From DAIRFP01 sp036794995 (GTDB lineage Bacteria; Desulfobacterota; Binatia; UBA9968), in NCBI GenBank assembly GCA_036794995.1, contig DAIRFP010000185.1, positions 1-9,903 of the forward strand: a stretch of 9,903 bases of DNA, in the 5' to 3' direction. The notes under the pieces are model-generated. The model saw nothing but the letters and a program-made list of their open reading frames with translations, did no database searches and was not told the origin of the DNA. Each line of letters starts with the position of its first letter. Position 1 is the stretch's first letter. Below are positions 1-6,998 of this stretch, piece by piece. The translations under genes were made by a program, and so were the position numbers.

Positions 1-6
1 TCGAGC

Positions 7-82
7 TTCGTGCTTCGGATTTCGTGCTTTCTCTTTTGGTCATTTGAACTTGCTTCGAATTTCAGGTTTCGTGCTTCGAATT
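7..82. repeat. Degenerate TTCGTGCTT repeats
   Basis: The word TTCGTGCTT occurs at 7-15, 21-29 and 68-76, and a shortened relative (TTGCTTCGAATTTC) lies at about 50-63. Together they form an irregular run of a roughly 14-base unit of the type TTCGTGCTTCGGAT. The run starts at the window edge, so its full length is unknown. It lies about 60 bases past the end of the sensor kinase gene. No open frame or clear hairpin is associated with it. Its function is unknown. Confidence 0.55.
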
Positions 83-143
83 TTGTGATCCCAAATTTCA
101 AATATGTTTGGTAAGATTGAGGCGTTCCTAAGAATCTGTGTGG

Positions 144-3100
144 CTACGAATTTAGTTCATGCAAAGCTTTGGCGGAGTCAGTGAAAGACAAAGGAATCAC
201 AATTTGTGCGATTGTCCCGCCACCGAGCTTGGCATGGATCTCCAGCTGCCCTCCCAACAACGAGAGACGCTCCCGGATGCTGAATAGGCCAAACCCGCCT
301 CCGTGCGACCGTGGCAAATCCAGCTCATCTGGAATGAACCCTTTGCCTTGATCTTCCACCCGGAGTGCAACCGCGTTTCCCCTTCGCGTTACGGATAGAT
401 GAGCTTCCTTGACTCCCGCGTGCTTGACCACATTGATCAGGAGCTCCCGTACCGCCTGAAAAGCGACGACTGCACAGTCATCATTCAATGGCGTGGGGAT
501 GTTTTGACTTTCTATATGACACAGGAGGTCATAACGCTCCTGCATGTTTTCGGCAAGCCAGTCCAACGCGGCGTCAAAGCCCAATGTGTAAAGAATCTGG
601 GGACTCAAGTCCTGAATCAAAGATCGAGTTTCTTCCAGGGCTTGGTCGATGATCTTGTCTAACCGCGCGACGATCGAGTGCACGGTCTCGTCGCGCCCAT
701 TGACCGATTCCCCGAGTCGTCCCAACTCGAACTTAGCCAGCACCAGGGATTGGCCGATGTGATCGTGGAGATCGCCGGCAAACCTTTTCCGCTCCCTTTC
801 TTCCGTTGTGTTGAGCTCGTTGGCCAGCTGGCGTAGCGATTCATGGTATTCGCGCAGCTTCTTTTCATTTAGCTTTCGGTTGGTTATGTCACGGATATAG
901 GTGAGAAAATGGACCGGCCTGTCCCGCGTGTCCGTGACCACCGAGCAGTTGATGTAAGCCCAGACGATGCCTCTATCCTTTCGGATGTAGCGCTTCTCCA
1001 GATCAAAAGACTTCATTTCTCCGCGTGCCAGCCGCTGGCACTCGCTCCAATCGGCGTCAATATCCTCAGGATGTGTTATCTCGTGAAAGCGGCGCCCAAG
1101 AAGCTCTGCTTCGGCATAGCCAAGGAGCTCACACAACGTCGGCGGGACTTTCAGCCAGCGTCCTTCCAGATCGACATGCGTCACCATCACCAAGGAAAAA
1201 GTTTCAGTGCGGGCCAGACGTTCTTCGCTTTCACGCAAGGCCGCTTCGGCTAGCTTGCGCGCCGTAATATCGGTGCATGTGCCGATCGTCCGCAGGGGTT
1301 TTCCGTCCTTGCCCCAAATCACCGCGCCGCGTCCGAAAAACCATATCACGCTGCCATCGCTGCGCAGACCGCGGAACTCGATTTCGGGCATTAAGGTGTT
1401 ACCCTCTTCGTTCCTCGGCGCAACCGGATCGAGCATGCGCCGCTCGTTTTCCAGCAACCGTTCCAGATCCTCCGGATGGATGTGTTTCATCCAGAAGGCC
1501 CGCGGGTAACTATCCGCGACTTCAACGCCCAGCTGGCCAGGGAGGACAGGGTCGGTGCGGAGATCGCCAGTTTGCGCGTCGAGCGCAAAGACGCTTACGC
1601 CGCCTGCCGCAGTTGCCATCGCATACTGTCTCTGGCTCTCGAGTAATTTTTCCTCGGTGAGCTTGCGTTGGGTAATGTCGGTGGATGACCCGAGCAATTG
1701 CGTCGCCTTGCCATCTGCGCCGACGATGGGACGCTTGACCGTTTGCAGCCAGCGAATTTTTCCTTGGGCATCCGTAATGCGCTCTTCGGCGATAAATCGT
1801 TCCTGCAAAGTCTCCATTACTTCCAAATCCATCGCGCGAAAGGATTCGACCTCTTGGTCATCGGCGTTGAAATCCGTATCGCTCTTGCCAATGACGTCCT
1901 GGACGGTGGCGCCGAAGGCGTCGGCCACCGCTTGGTTGACCAGAGTAAAGCGGCCTTGCCGGTCTTTGGCGAAAATGAAATTCGGGTCGATGTCAATCAC
2001 TTGCCGCAGGAACGTACGTTGTTCGTTGATCGCTTCGGCTATTTGCTTGCGCTCCGTAACGTCGCGAAAAATCCCCGTGACAAATTTTCCGTCCTGAGTT
2101 GTCCAGCTGCCAAGAGAAAGCTCCACCGGGAATTCAGCGCCGCCCTTTTTCCGGCCGATCGCGTCGATTACTTTTCCGACAACGTACGATTCCCCCTCGG
2201 CGATGAAGCGCAGCGTGAAGAGGTCCTCGACCTGCGTGCGGTCGNNNNNNNNNNATGGGGTGATCGCGAAATCTGTCAGGGATCAGCAGGGTTAACGGTT
2301 GGCCCACTACTTCACTCGCTTCATATCCAAAGGTACGTTGGGCCGCTCGGTTGTAGTAGGTGATGTTGCCGCGACTGTCTGCCAATACGATGGCATCCTG
2401 AGCATTCTCTGCCAAAGCCTCAAATTTCGCCTCGGCCAGCATGGCGGTTTTTCTTAGCCGCTCTTCGCTTCGCCGGCGATTATGGAGTGTGGCGAAGAAG
2501 CCTAACCCTCCGGCAGCAAGGGCCAGCAACCCGCCGCCGAGCCGCAGCAGCCAGAGGTTGGACGAAGCCGACAAAACGCCGGGCAAAAAGGCCGCCGCCA
2601 GCTGCCATGATCCACCGGGAATTTGGATGTCGAGAACCAGGGGAGTCGAGTCGAAGACCCGTGGATCGCCAAAAAAGACTTCGCCCTGTGCGCCCATTCC
2701 ATCTCTGCCGCGCAGCGCGTACTCCAAACCGTCGGTGTCCTGCGAAATCCCGGTTCGAGAAAATAGGGTGTTCTCGTCGATGAGAATTCCGGCGTGTCCC
2801 CAGTACTCGCCGCTGTTGGCAGGACCGTCGCGAGGTGTCAGATAAATCGGCGTACGGCTGACAAATGCCGTTCCTCCTTGCACCAGCTTGAGGGGGCCGG
2901 CAAGAACCGTTTCCTTGGTGTCGAGCACTCGTTGCACCGCAGCCCTTTGCTCCGGATGCTCAAGCAGCCGCAACCCTAACGCGGCCTCATTGCCTTTGAG
3001 AGGATAAATGTGAGTCACGACGCTGTTCTTGGCCAACTGGATACTCCGGATACCCGAACTGCCCGGCTGTGAAAAAAGGACGCCGGCGAGGCCGCGGAAT

Positions 3101-3354
3101 TCTGTCAGAGATATGTCCGGGTGCATCGACACGTAGGCCACGAGGCCTCGGGTTAGAAACAATTGCGCGTTGAGTTCGCCTTCCAATCGCGCGCGAACGT
3201 TGCTCATGCTCCGGAGGATCCGAGCCTCACGCACTTTGGCGAAACGCTGTTGCTCTAATTGGTCGGTCACTACCACCGCCAGGAGAATTGCACCAGTGAC
3301 TAAGGCAGCGATCAAATACGGAGATAGTCGTGATTCGGAGTTAGCACGCTTCAT
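144..3354 (-). CDS. CHASE-PAS sensor histidine kinase (NarL-type), cut by an assembly gap
   Basis: This is a membrane-bound two-component sensor that probably reads an extracytoplasmic signal through CHASE and internal cues through PAS domains, then autophosphorylates and passes phosphate to a NarL/LuxR-type regulator not present here. The N-terminal piece (3354-2255) has a transmembrane segment at residues 12-30, a CHASE-like domain at about 60-255, a second transmembrane segment at about 267-290 and the first half of a PAS domain. The downstream piece continues with the second half of that PAS (ending EFPVELSL), then three more PAS domains (about 2024-1662, 1619-1251 and 1214-873, each ending in an RDxTxRK- or TDIT-like tail). 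HisKA_3 follows, with ERERKRFAGDLHDHIGQ and the phosphoacceptor His at 765-767. HATPase_c has its N box (ELLINVVKHA) near 434, then VEDQGKGF and GGGFGLFSIRERL. The total is about 1,066 residues if the gap is tiny. The ATG at 3354 has only a weak ribosome site. The two halves lie in different frames only because the N run has an arbitrary length. Confidence 0.88.
2245..2254. other. Assembly gap (10 Ns) inside the kinase gene
   Basis: Ten Ns fall within the first PAS domain. The reading frame on the right ends in LLIPDRFRDHP plus two bases (AT). On the left it resumes one base before DRTQVEDLF and runs into EFPVELSL. For these frames to join, the missing length must be a multiple of three, so ten is a placeholder length. 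A break made by the assembler is more likely than a biological frameshift. Confidence 0.9.
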
Positions 3355-3570
3355 GATGCTTAGAAATCAAGTATCGCCTCGATGTTGCACAAAGGGTCTT
3401 TGGTGGCTGATCTTAGTCAAGTCCTGCCCATAATTCCAGCCCATAGGGGAGCCATTTTGGTGCCTTCGGGGAGTCGGCTAACAAGGGAAGGAGAAACGAT
3501 CAACTGATTGATCTTGATTTTACAATTTCCATAGGCACGGCAAACGCGGTCACCTGCCGCCCCGGTGGAT

Positions 3571-3620
3571 CCTTAGGCCCTAAGGGAATTTCGTAAGCGA
3601 AATCAGGGAACCCCCGATAG
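3571..3620 (+). promoter_or_regulatory. Leader element shared by the two paralogues, copy 1
   Basis: Two perfect hairpins come first: CCTTAG-GCC-CTAAGG (3571-3585) and ATTTCG-TAAG-CGAAAT (3588-3603). The 20-base block AATCAGGGAACCCCCGATAG (3601-3620) follows. The block recurs upstream of the second paralogue at 6766-6785 with 18 of 20 bases identical, and the bases before it (CTAAG...TTCG...) are similar too. It lies about 125 bases before the start codon at 3746. It could be an operator, a promoter-linked element or part of a leader RNA. The role is inferred only from the repetition. Confidence 0.5.
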
Positions 3621-3648
3621 CGCATCGTCAACGGATCGGAGTAAGTTT

Positions 3649-3700
3649 CTGCTGCGTAAGTGTACTGTGTAGCTGAGACTCACTGAGTAGCTTACAGCAG
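3649..3700 (+). promoter_or_regulatory. Long hairpin in the leader of the first small exported protein
   Basis: CTGCTG-CG-TAAG-TG-TACT-GTG on the 5' side (3649-3669) pairs with CAC-TG-AGTA-G-CTTA-CAGCAG on the 3' side (3681-3700). This gives four paired blocks separated by one- or two-base bulges around a loop of about 11 bases. It ends 45 bases before the start codon and has no U tract, so it is not a simple terminator. It may act in the mRNA leader as a stability or translation control structure. No known riboswitch class was recognised. Confidence 0.45.
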
Positions 3701-3733
3701 GGCATAGAGGCTTGCGGACGAAAGATAATTTTC

Positions 3734-3738
3734 GAGGA
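3734..3738 (+). promoter_or_regulatory. Ribosome binding site of the first small exported protein
   Basis: GAGGA lies seven bases before the ATG at 3746, supporting that start. Its first base is also the end of a small CGAAA/TTTCG stem (3719-3734), which might partly occlude it. Confidence 0.7.
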
Positions 3739-3745
3739 AGATCCT

Positions 3746-4192
3746 ATGGTCAAAGCTCCAGTGTTCTTATCGTTCCAGCTATTCGTCTTATGGGTGGTAT
3801 TCGCGGCTGGCGACGTCTATGGTCAAAGCCCAGCACCGTCTGGAAAAATATCTATCGAAAGCAGTTCCATTGCCCTGGCGGTGGGCGTTAACTGGGGCGA
3901 TGGGCGTTTGATTTTTAAAGGTAAGCGCCAACAAATGTTCGCTGTCGACGGTCTCACGCTCGTCGATGTGGGGATTGCCAAGGCGACGGCCGTCGGCGAA
4001 GTTTACAATCTGACCGACATCACTCAGTTCGAAGGGACCTACTTAGCCAGCGAGGCGGGATTTACCCCAGCGGGTGGAATGGGCGGTATCTCCATGCGCA
4101 ACAAAAACGGCGTTATCTTGCACCTGCGCGGCGATTCTGAAGAAGCCCTGCTGCAACTTGCGCCACGCGGCGTGACCATCAAGCTCAGGTAA
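3746..4192 (+). CDS. Small exported protein, paralogue A
   Basis: This 148-residue protein has an N-terminal signal peptide (hydrophobic residues about 5-22, likely cleavage near YGQS, about residue 27). The mature domain is about 120 residues. It is rich in Gly and beta-type residues: VGVNWGDGRLIFKGK, then GLTLVDVGIAKATAVGEVYNLTDITQFEGTY, GGMGGISMRNKNGVI and a final VTIKLR. About half of the mature positions are identical to the protein at 6999-7442. The layout (VD.G, VYNL, F.GTY, GG.GG, N.GVV) reminds me of DUF1134/EipA and, more loosely, SYLF/Ysc84 envelope proteins, but that link is unconfirmed. It is probably periplasmic. There are no catalytic residues, lipobox or extra membrane segments. 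It is a separate unit from the kinase-methyltransferase pair, with repeat debris between them. Function unknown. Confidence 0.85.
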   Translation: MVKAPVFLSFQLFVLWVVFAAGDVYGQSPAPSGKISIESSSIALAVGVNWGDGRLIFKGKRQQMFAVDGLTLVDVGIAKATAVGEVYNLTDITQFEGTYLASEAGFTPAGGMGGISMRNKNGVILHLRGDSEEALLQLAPRGVTIKLR

Positions 4193-4282
4193 TTGCGGAA
4201 CCCCGCGCCTCATAAGCGTGCGGTCTTGTATCACACCGGCCGGCGCCGCCCCGACTATCTTCCAGCGCGCTTATAACTCGGA

Positions 4283-4578
4283 GGGGGTCAGACCAGGGTC
4301 TTGTCAAAGTTGTGTGAGCAGATCAAAATCTCTCTAAATCTCCCTTTACCAAGGGAAATTTTTCTATTCCCCCCTTTTGCAAACTGATCTTTACCCATAA
4401 GTTCCGTCTGGACACGGCGGGTTGGATACACAAAAGTTTTCTGGTCGACCACTCGAAACCTGGCAAGTCTCCGTTCCCCCTCTTTTTCAAAAGGGGAGAA
4501 GGGGGGATTTTTGGACAAACGTGAGTTGTGAACCCAATTCAGTAAGGTGAAACTGACTTTGATGTTGCCGGGGGTCAG
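4283..4578. repeat. GGGGGTCAG direct repeat pair
   Basis: GGGGGTCAG occurs at 4283-4291 (continuing ACCAGGGTCTT) and again at 4570-4578 (continuing GCAGATCTT), in the same orientation. The second copy is 47 bases before the ATG of the RAYT relic. From memory, GGGGTCAGACC-type motifs often flank RAYT genes, so these may be REP-like recognition sequences left by that transposase. The assignment is inferred. Confidence 0.4.
4325..4518. repeat. MITE-like element with C-rich/G-rich inverted ends
   Basis: The left end has a CAAAATC-type start, a hairpin CCCTT-TACC-AAGGG (4342-4355) within AAAT...ATTT flanks, then TTCCCCCCTTTTGCAAA (4368-4384). The right end has CCCCCTCTTTTTCAAAAGGGG (about 4476-4496), then GAAGGGGGGATTTTTGG. 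Reverse-complemented, the right end begins CCAAAAATCCCCCCTTCTCC, resembling the left end, so the two ends form an imperfect inverted repeat around about 90 unrelated bases. C-rich palindromes of this style are, as I recall, dispersed in several environmental Gram-negative genomes. It codes for nothing. Confidence 0.45.
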
Positions 4579-4625
4579 GCAGATCTTATTGCTATTTTGC
4601 GGTTTAAGAACTAGGGTGCATCGTC

Positions 4626-4966
4626 ATGGCCAGAAAGCCGAAGGGTACATTTTGCCGGAATGCTCTATCACGTCATGTGTCGGTGCAATCAGGGTCAGCC
4701 GATCTTCAAAGACGATCGGGACAGTGAGCGCTATTTGGATTTGCTTAAGCAGAGCCAAAAGCGGTTTGGCTCCCGGCTGTATGCTTATGTGCTGATGGGC
4801 TCAGGGATGGGCATCGCGATGATCTGTACCAGTGCGTAGACCAGCGCTGCGGTTTATTGATTTAGCCGTGGTTGAGGTAAAAGACAGTGATTGCGCCCGT
4901 GTGAAGAAGGAACCGTGGGGGTCACCGCGAAACAAACGGGAAAGCGCTCCGGCAATGATAACGATT
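4626..4966 (+). pseudogene. RAYT (REP-associated Y1 transposase) relic, catalytic core deleted
   Basis: The ATG at 4626 begins MARKPK, then a one-base shift leads into VHFAGMLYHVMCRCNQ, IFKDDRDSERYLDLLKQSQKRFGSRLYAYVLM. This is the usual N-terminus of RAYT/IS200-like Y1 transposases. In intact members the HUH motif (NHVHLL) follows directly. Here the sequence jumps at about 4798-4806 to GHRDDLYQCVDQR, which resembles the C-terminal region of these proteins. It then shifts frame again into RFIDLAVVEVKDSDCARVKK. HUH, the catalytic Tyr and most of the middle are absent, so it cannot be active. It ends only a few bases before the LPS-kinase-like gene. Family assignment rests on remembered consensus. 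The N-terminal part is strong and the C-terminal part is moderate. Confidence 0.75.
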
Positions 4967-4972
4967 TGACCC

Positions 4973-5890
4973 ATGGTGACGGAATCTCTGCGCTCGACTA
5001 TCGATCGCAGGCGGCGCTTTTTGGTCTGCCAGTCCGATGAGGACTGTTTCCCCGCGAGCGAATACGCCAGCTATGATGCGTTCTTGAATGCCGACGGCGA
5101 ACCTGCCAAATCGGAGCCTAGAACCCGTATCGTCATCTTACGGAGGCGGGCAAACGGACCGCGGGAAGAAGCCATCCGTTCGTTCGTCCTCAAAATTTAT
5201 CATTATCCTCTTCTGCCAAGAATCAGGACCGGGTTTCGCATCTCGAAGGCCGAGCAAGAGTTCAACAGCTTGCGTTACCTCAATCGACAGGGTGTGCCGG
5301 CTGCCGAGTCGGTGGCTTTTGGCGTGGAACGCACTCGGCTGGGTTTCGTACGATCCTGTTTTGTCATCACCGGCTTGATCGAAGGGGCGGTTAATCTTTC
5401 TCGATGGAGATCTGAAAGCAGTCGGCAGCACCCCCCCAACACCGACGAGAATCATTTTCTCTTAAGACAACTCGGAACAATGTTTCGCAGACTTCATGAT
5501 GTACGATTTTTCCTGTTTACTGCCAAGACGAAGAATATTCTAATTCGAAGCGAATCGGCACGGTCCCCGGAGATTTTTTTTATCGACACTCCATACGCGA
5601 GAACCTTGCGCTGGTGGCCGGCTGCGCGATGGGCGCAGGGGCGAGACTTGGGATTATTTCTCGGCAATTTCGGTCCTGCCTTGACCGAGAGCGAGATCAC
5701 TGCGTTCTATGAAGGATATCTACCGGACCCCTTGGGCGGCTCGGCCGCAACTCTCCGCCGTCATGCTGAGCGAGCCATGCGGTCGAAACAGAATCTCACT
5801 CCCATCTCGGCTCTGTTTCATAGTCTCAAAAGGAACCTGAGAAGAAAGCTAGCCGCCTGGCGCTCCGAGGAGAAGTCGCGTTGTGGATAA
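4973..5890 (+). CDS. LPS kinase (Kdo/WaaP, InaA)-like protein with altered catalytic loop
   Basis: The 305-residue cytoplasmic protein has the layout of the lipopolysaccharide kinase (Kdo/WaaP) family. It has the ATP-lysine strand FVLKIYHYP (Lys74), a helix with Glu94/Glu96 (SKAEQEFNSLRYL), a hinge after RSCFVITGLIEG, then FRRLHD (His175), LFTAKTKNILI (181-191) and FFIDTPYAR (Asp205). Family members phosphorylate LPS core sugars or act on envelope glycolipids. In relatives the segment after LHDxG reads HxDLxxxNILv. Here Leu181-Phe-Thr183 stands where His-x-Asp is expected, while Asn188 and Asp205 are kept. It may therefore be a pseudokinase or use another base. The ATG at 4973 has no clear ribosome site and lies next to the RAYT relic, so the insertion may have replaced the original promoter region. 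Its stop overlaps the methyltransferase start by eight bases, so the two are probably translationally coupled. Confidence 0.72.
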   Translation: MVTESLRSTIDRRRRFLVCQSDEDCFPASEYASYDAFLNADGEPAKSEPRTRIVILRRRANGPREEAIRSFVLKIYHYPLLPRIRTGFRISKAEQEFNSLRYLNRQGVPAAESVAFGVERTRLGFVRSCFVITGLIEGAVNLSRWRSESSRQHPPNTDENHFLLRQLGTMFRRLHDVRFFLFTAKTKNILIRSESARSPEIFFIDTPYARTLRWWPAARWAQGRDLGLFLGNFGPALTESEITAFYEGYLPDPLGGSAATLRRHAERAMRSKQNLTPISALFHSLKRNLRRKLAAWRSEEKSRCG

Positions 5891-6680
5891 GGATATTCTC
5901 TCGCGATACAACAGCCCGGAAGGCGCGACGGACTATACAAAAAAGTTCCAGCGGCACTGGACGGAACGCGTTAACAACTGGAACGAACAACGGCTGCTGC
6001 AGCGCTTGCTACGGTCCGCAACCGCATCCATTGGAAGAATTGACGGGTGGGCTCTGGATCTACCGTGTGGCTACGGGCGTCTATATCCTATCTTGCGCGA
6101 TAGGGGAGCGTCGGTTGTAGAAGGCGACTGGAGCTTTCACTTGCTGGGTGCAGCCCGGCTATTCCATGCTGAAGAGCGGAATGCACCGCCACCCGCCGGC
6201 TATGTACGTGCGACGGCCCTTAGCCTTCCGTTTAGGGATCGAGCCTTTGGATTGGTTTTATCCGTACGTCTATGTCACCACATTCGCGAGCATCAGGAAC
6301 GGCTACAATATTTGCGGGAGGTTATGCGGGTCAGCCGCAAATGGCTGGTCTTTACCTATTTCGATACGGAGTCGATAAAGAACCGCACTCACGAGTTTCG
6401 CAGGCGATTCAACGGCAAACGATCGAAGTGGACTCTTGACTCCCAGGAAGTGAAGGAAGTCAGCCAGTCGGCCGGCTTCGAAGTGGTACGATCGATTTGG
6501 CTGTCGAGATTGTTCTCAGGGCATCGCTATGTGTTACTGCGCCGGTCAGATTCGGGGGATACAGGCAAAATCAATCTAACGCACACTGAGTCTGTTTCTC
6601 CCACGCAGGATATCCTTTGCTTGCCCGTTGAGGCCATACGGGTTCTTACCCCGAATGTCCGGGAGCCGGAAAGCAAATGA
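5883..6680 (+). CDS. Class I SAM-dependent methyltransferase
   Basis: The 265-residue protein has a Rossmann methyltransferase core. Motif I is ALDLPCGYGRL (57-67), the acidic end of strand beta2 is VVEGDWS (Asp82), then ATALSLPFRDRAFGLVLSVRLCHHI (motifs II/III, 111-134) and a beta5 segment WLVFTYFDTE. It would move a methyl group from SAM to an unknown acceptor. The neighbouring LPS-kinase-like gene suggests a lipid or polysaccharide acceptor, but this is inference. The start is GTG 5883, with a strong GAGGAGAA at 5867-5874 and an eight-base overlap with the previous gene, so they are cotranslated. The recognisable fold ends near YVLLRR (about 221). The last 44 residues look unconserved and may be an extension read into former intergenic DNA. 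Confidence 0.85.
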   Translation: MDKDILSRYNSPEGATDYTKKFQRHWTERVNNWNEQRLLQRLLRSATASIGRIDGWALDLPCGYGRLYPILRDRGASVVEGDWSFHLLGAARLFHAEERNAPPPAGYVRATALSLPFRDRAFGLVLSVRLCHHIREHQERLQYLREVMRVSRKWLVFTYFDTESIKNRTHEFRRRFNGKRSKWTLDSQEVKEVSQSAGFEVVRSIWLSRLFSGHRYVLLRRSDSGDTGKINLTHTESVSPTQDILCLPVEAIRVLTPNVREPESK

Positions 6681-6735
6681 CGGAGAAAGAGTGAGATGCC
6701 TTGCACCCGGTCCCGCGCTGGAGTCGAGCGCAACC

Positions 6736-6785
6736 GCACTAGATCTAAGAAAGTTCGAAGCAGACAATCAGGGAGTCCCCGATAG
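6736..6785 (+). promoter_or_regulatory. Leader element shared by the two paralogues, copy 2
   Basis: AATCAGGGAGTCCCCGATAG (6766-6785) matches the block at 3601-3620 in 18 of 20 positions, differing only in the two central bases. The preceding CTAGATCTAAG...GTTCGAAGC resembles copy 1, including a dyad around CTAAG. It ends 213 bases before the start of paralogue B, farther away than copy 1 is from paralogue A. Only the element and the coding region look clearly conserved between the two loci. The bases between them have diverged. Confidence 0.5.
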
Positions 6786-6984
6786 AGTTCCCCTATCTTT
6801 TCTAGTAACACGCGTACCCAAGGCCGAGAAGAGCAAGAAAAAAATTGTTCTCGCACTCGGTGTCTTGGCACGATGACTCGACTGGTTTCGAATCAAGTCC
6901 CCCGATTAAACTTTCGCATTGGACCAAATTTGAATAGACAAGCGCGATACGTTCGGTGTATGGTCTTATTAAATTTGTTCCCAC

Positions 6985-6990
6985 AAGGAG
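6985..6990 (+). promoter_or_regulatory. Ribosome binding site that sets the start of paralogue B
   Basis: AAGGAG lies eight bases before the ATG at 6999. It selects this start over the in-frame ATG at 6873, which would add 42 residues before a perfectly good signal peptide and has no matching sequence in paralogue A. Confidence 0.85.
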
Positions 6991-6998
6991 AATGTCAT

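Larger units (their letters stand above)
3355..3745 (+). other. 391-base intergenic region with a structured leader
   Basis: This divergent region separates the kinase (minus) from the small exported protein (plus). Positions 3355-3540 show no convincing gene or structure. Positions 3541-3745 are dense in dyads: CACC/GGTG (3551-3567), CCTTAG/CTAAGG (3571-3585), ATTTCG/CGAAAT (3588-3603), the long hairpin at 3649-3700 and a small CGAAA/TTTCG stem (3719-3734) touching the ribosome site. Promoters for both genes should lie here, but I see no clear -35/-10 pair. Confidence 0.6.
4193..4625. other. 433-base non-coding stretch of repeats
   Basis: No gene is supported here. Just after the stop of paralogue A there is a wide inverted repeat (ATAAGCG 4212-4218 / CGCTTAT 4268-4274) enclosing a very GC-rich patch (CCGGCCGGCGCCG). 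Next come a GGGGGTCAG repeat, an element with C-rich/G-rich inverted ends (4325-4518), a second GGGGGTCAG and the RAYT relic. No U-tract terminator is visible for paralogue A. A 76-codon minus-strand open frame here is an artefact of the C-rich repeats. Confidence 0.6.
6681..6998 (+). other. 318-base intergenic region before paralogue B
   Basis: No gene is supported. It holds the second copy of the shared leader element (6736-6785), then a short hairpin GATAG-AGTTCCC-CTATC (6781-6797) followed by TTTTCT. That hairpin could weakly terminate transcription from the methyltransferase or act in the leader. An in-frame upstream extension of paralogue B (from 6873) exists, but the ribosome site at 6985 argues against it. 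TTGAAT at 6930 could be a -35 box, but no -10 at proper spacing is seen. Confidence 0.5.

Noticed and set aside
1555..2363. Long plus-strand open frames opposite the kinase (about 180 and 221 codons)
   Set aside because: They mirror the codon pattern of the kinase on the other strand, have no ribosome site or recognisable domain, and one runs straight through the N run.
3536..3625. Cyclic di-GMP (GEMM) riboswitch, suggested by GGCAAAC, CCTTAGG and GATAGC
   Set aside because: The GAAA tetraloop/receptor arrangement and the GACGCAAAGCC segment are missing, and the spacing does not fit.
4288..4518. 76-codon minus-strand frame starting MSKNPPFSPFEKEGERR
   Set aside because: This is the typical translation of C/G-rich intergenic palindromes. 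It lies within the inverted-repeat element and has no homology pattern.
4547..4795. 82-codon plus-strand frame over the transposase relic
   Set aside because: The transposase-like residues are in other frames. This frame shows no recognisable sequence.
6880..6915. tRNA T-arm-like word GGTTTCGAATC
   Set aside because: The flanking bases do not form the five-pair T stem and no acceptor, D or anticodon arm can be drawn around it.
6873..6998. 42-residue N-terminal extension of paralogue B
   Set aside because: AAGGAG with correct spacing and a complete signal peptide mark ATG 6999. The extension has no counterpart in paralogue A.
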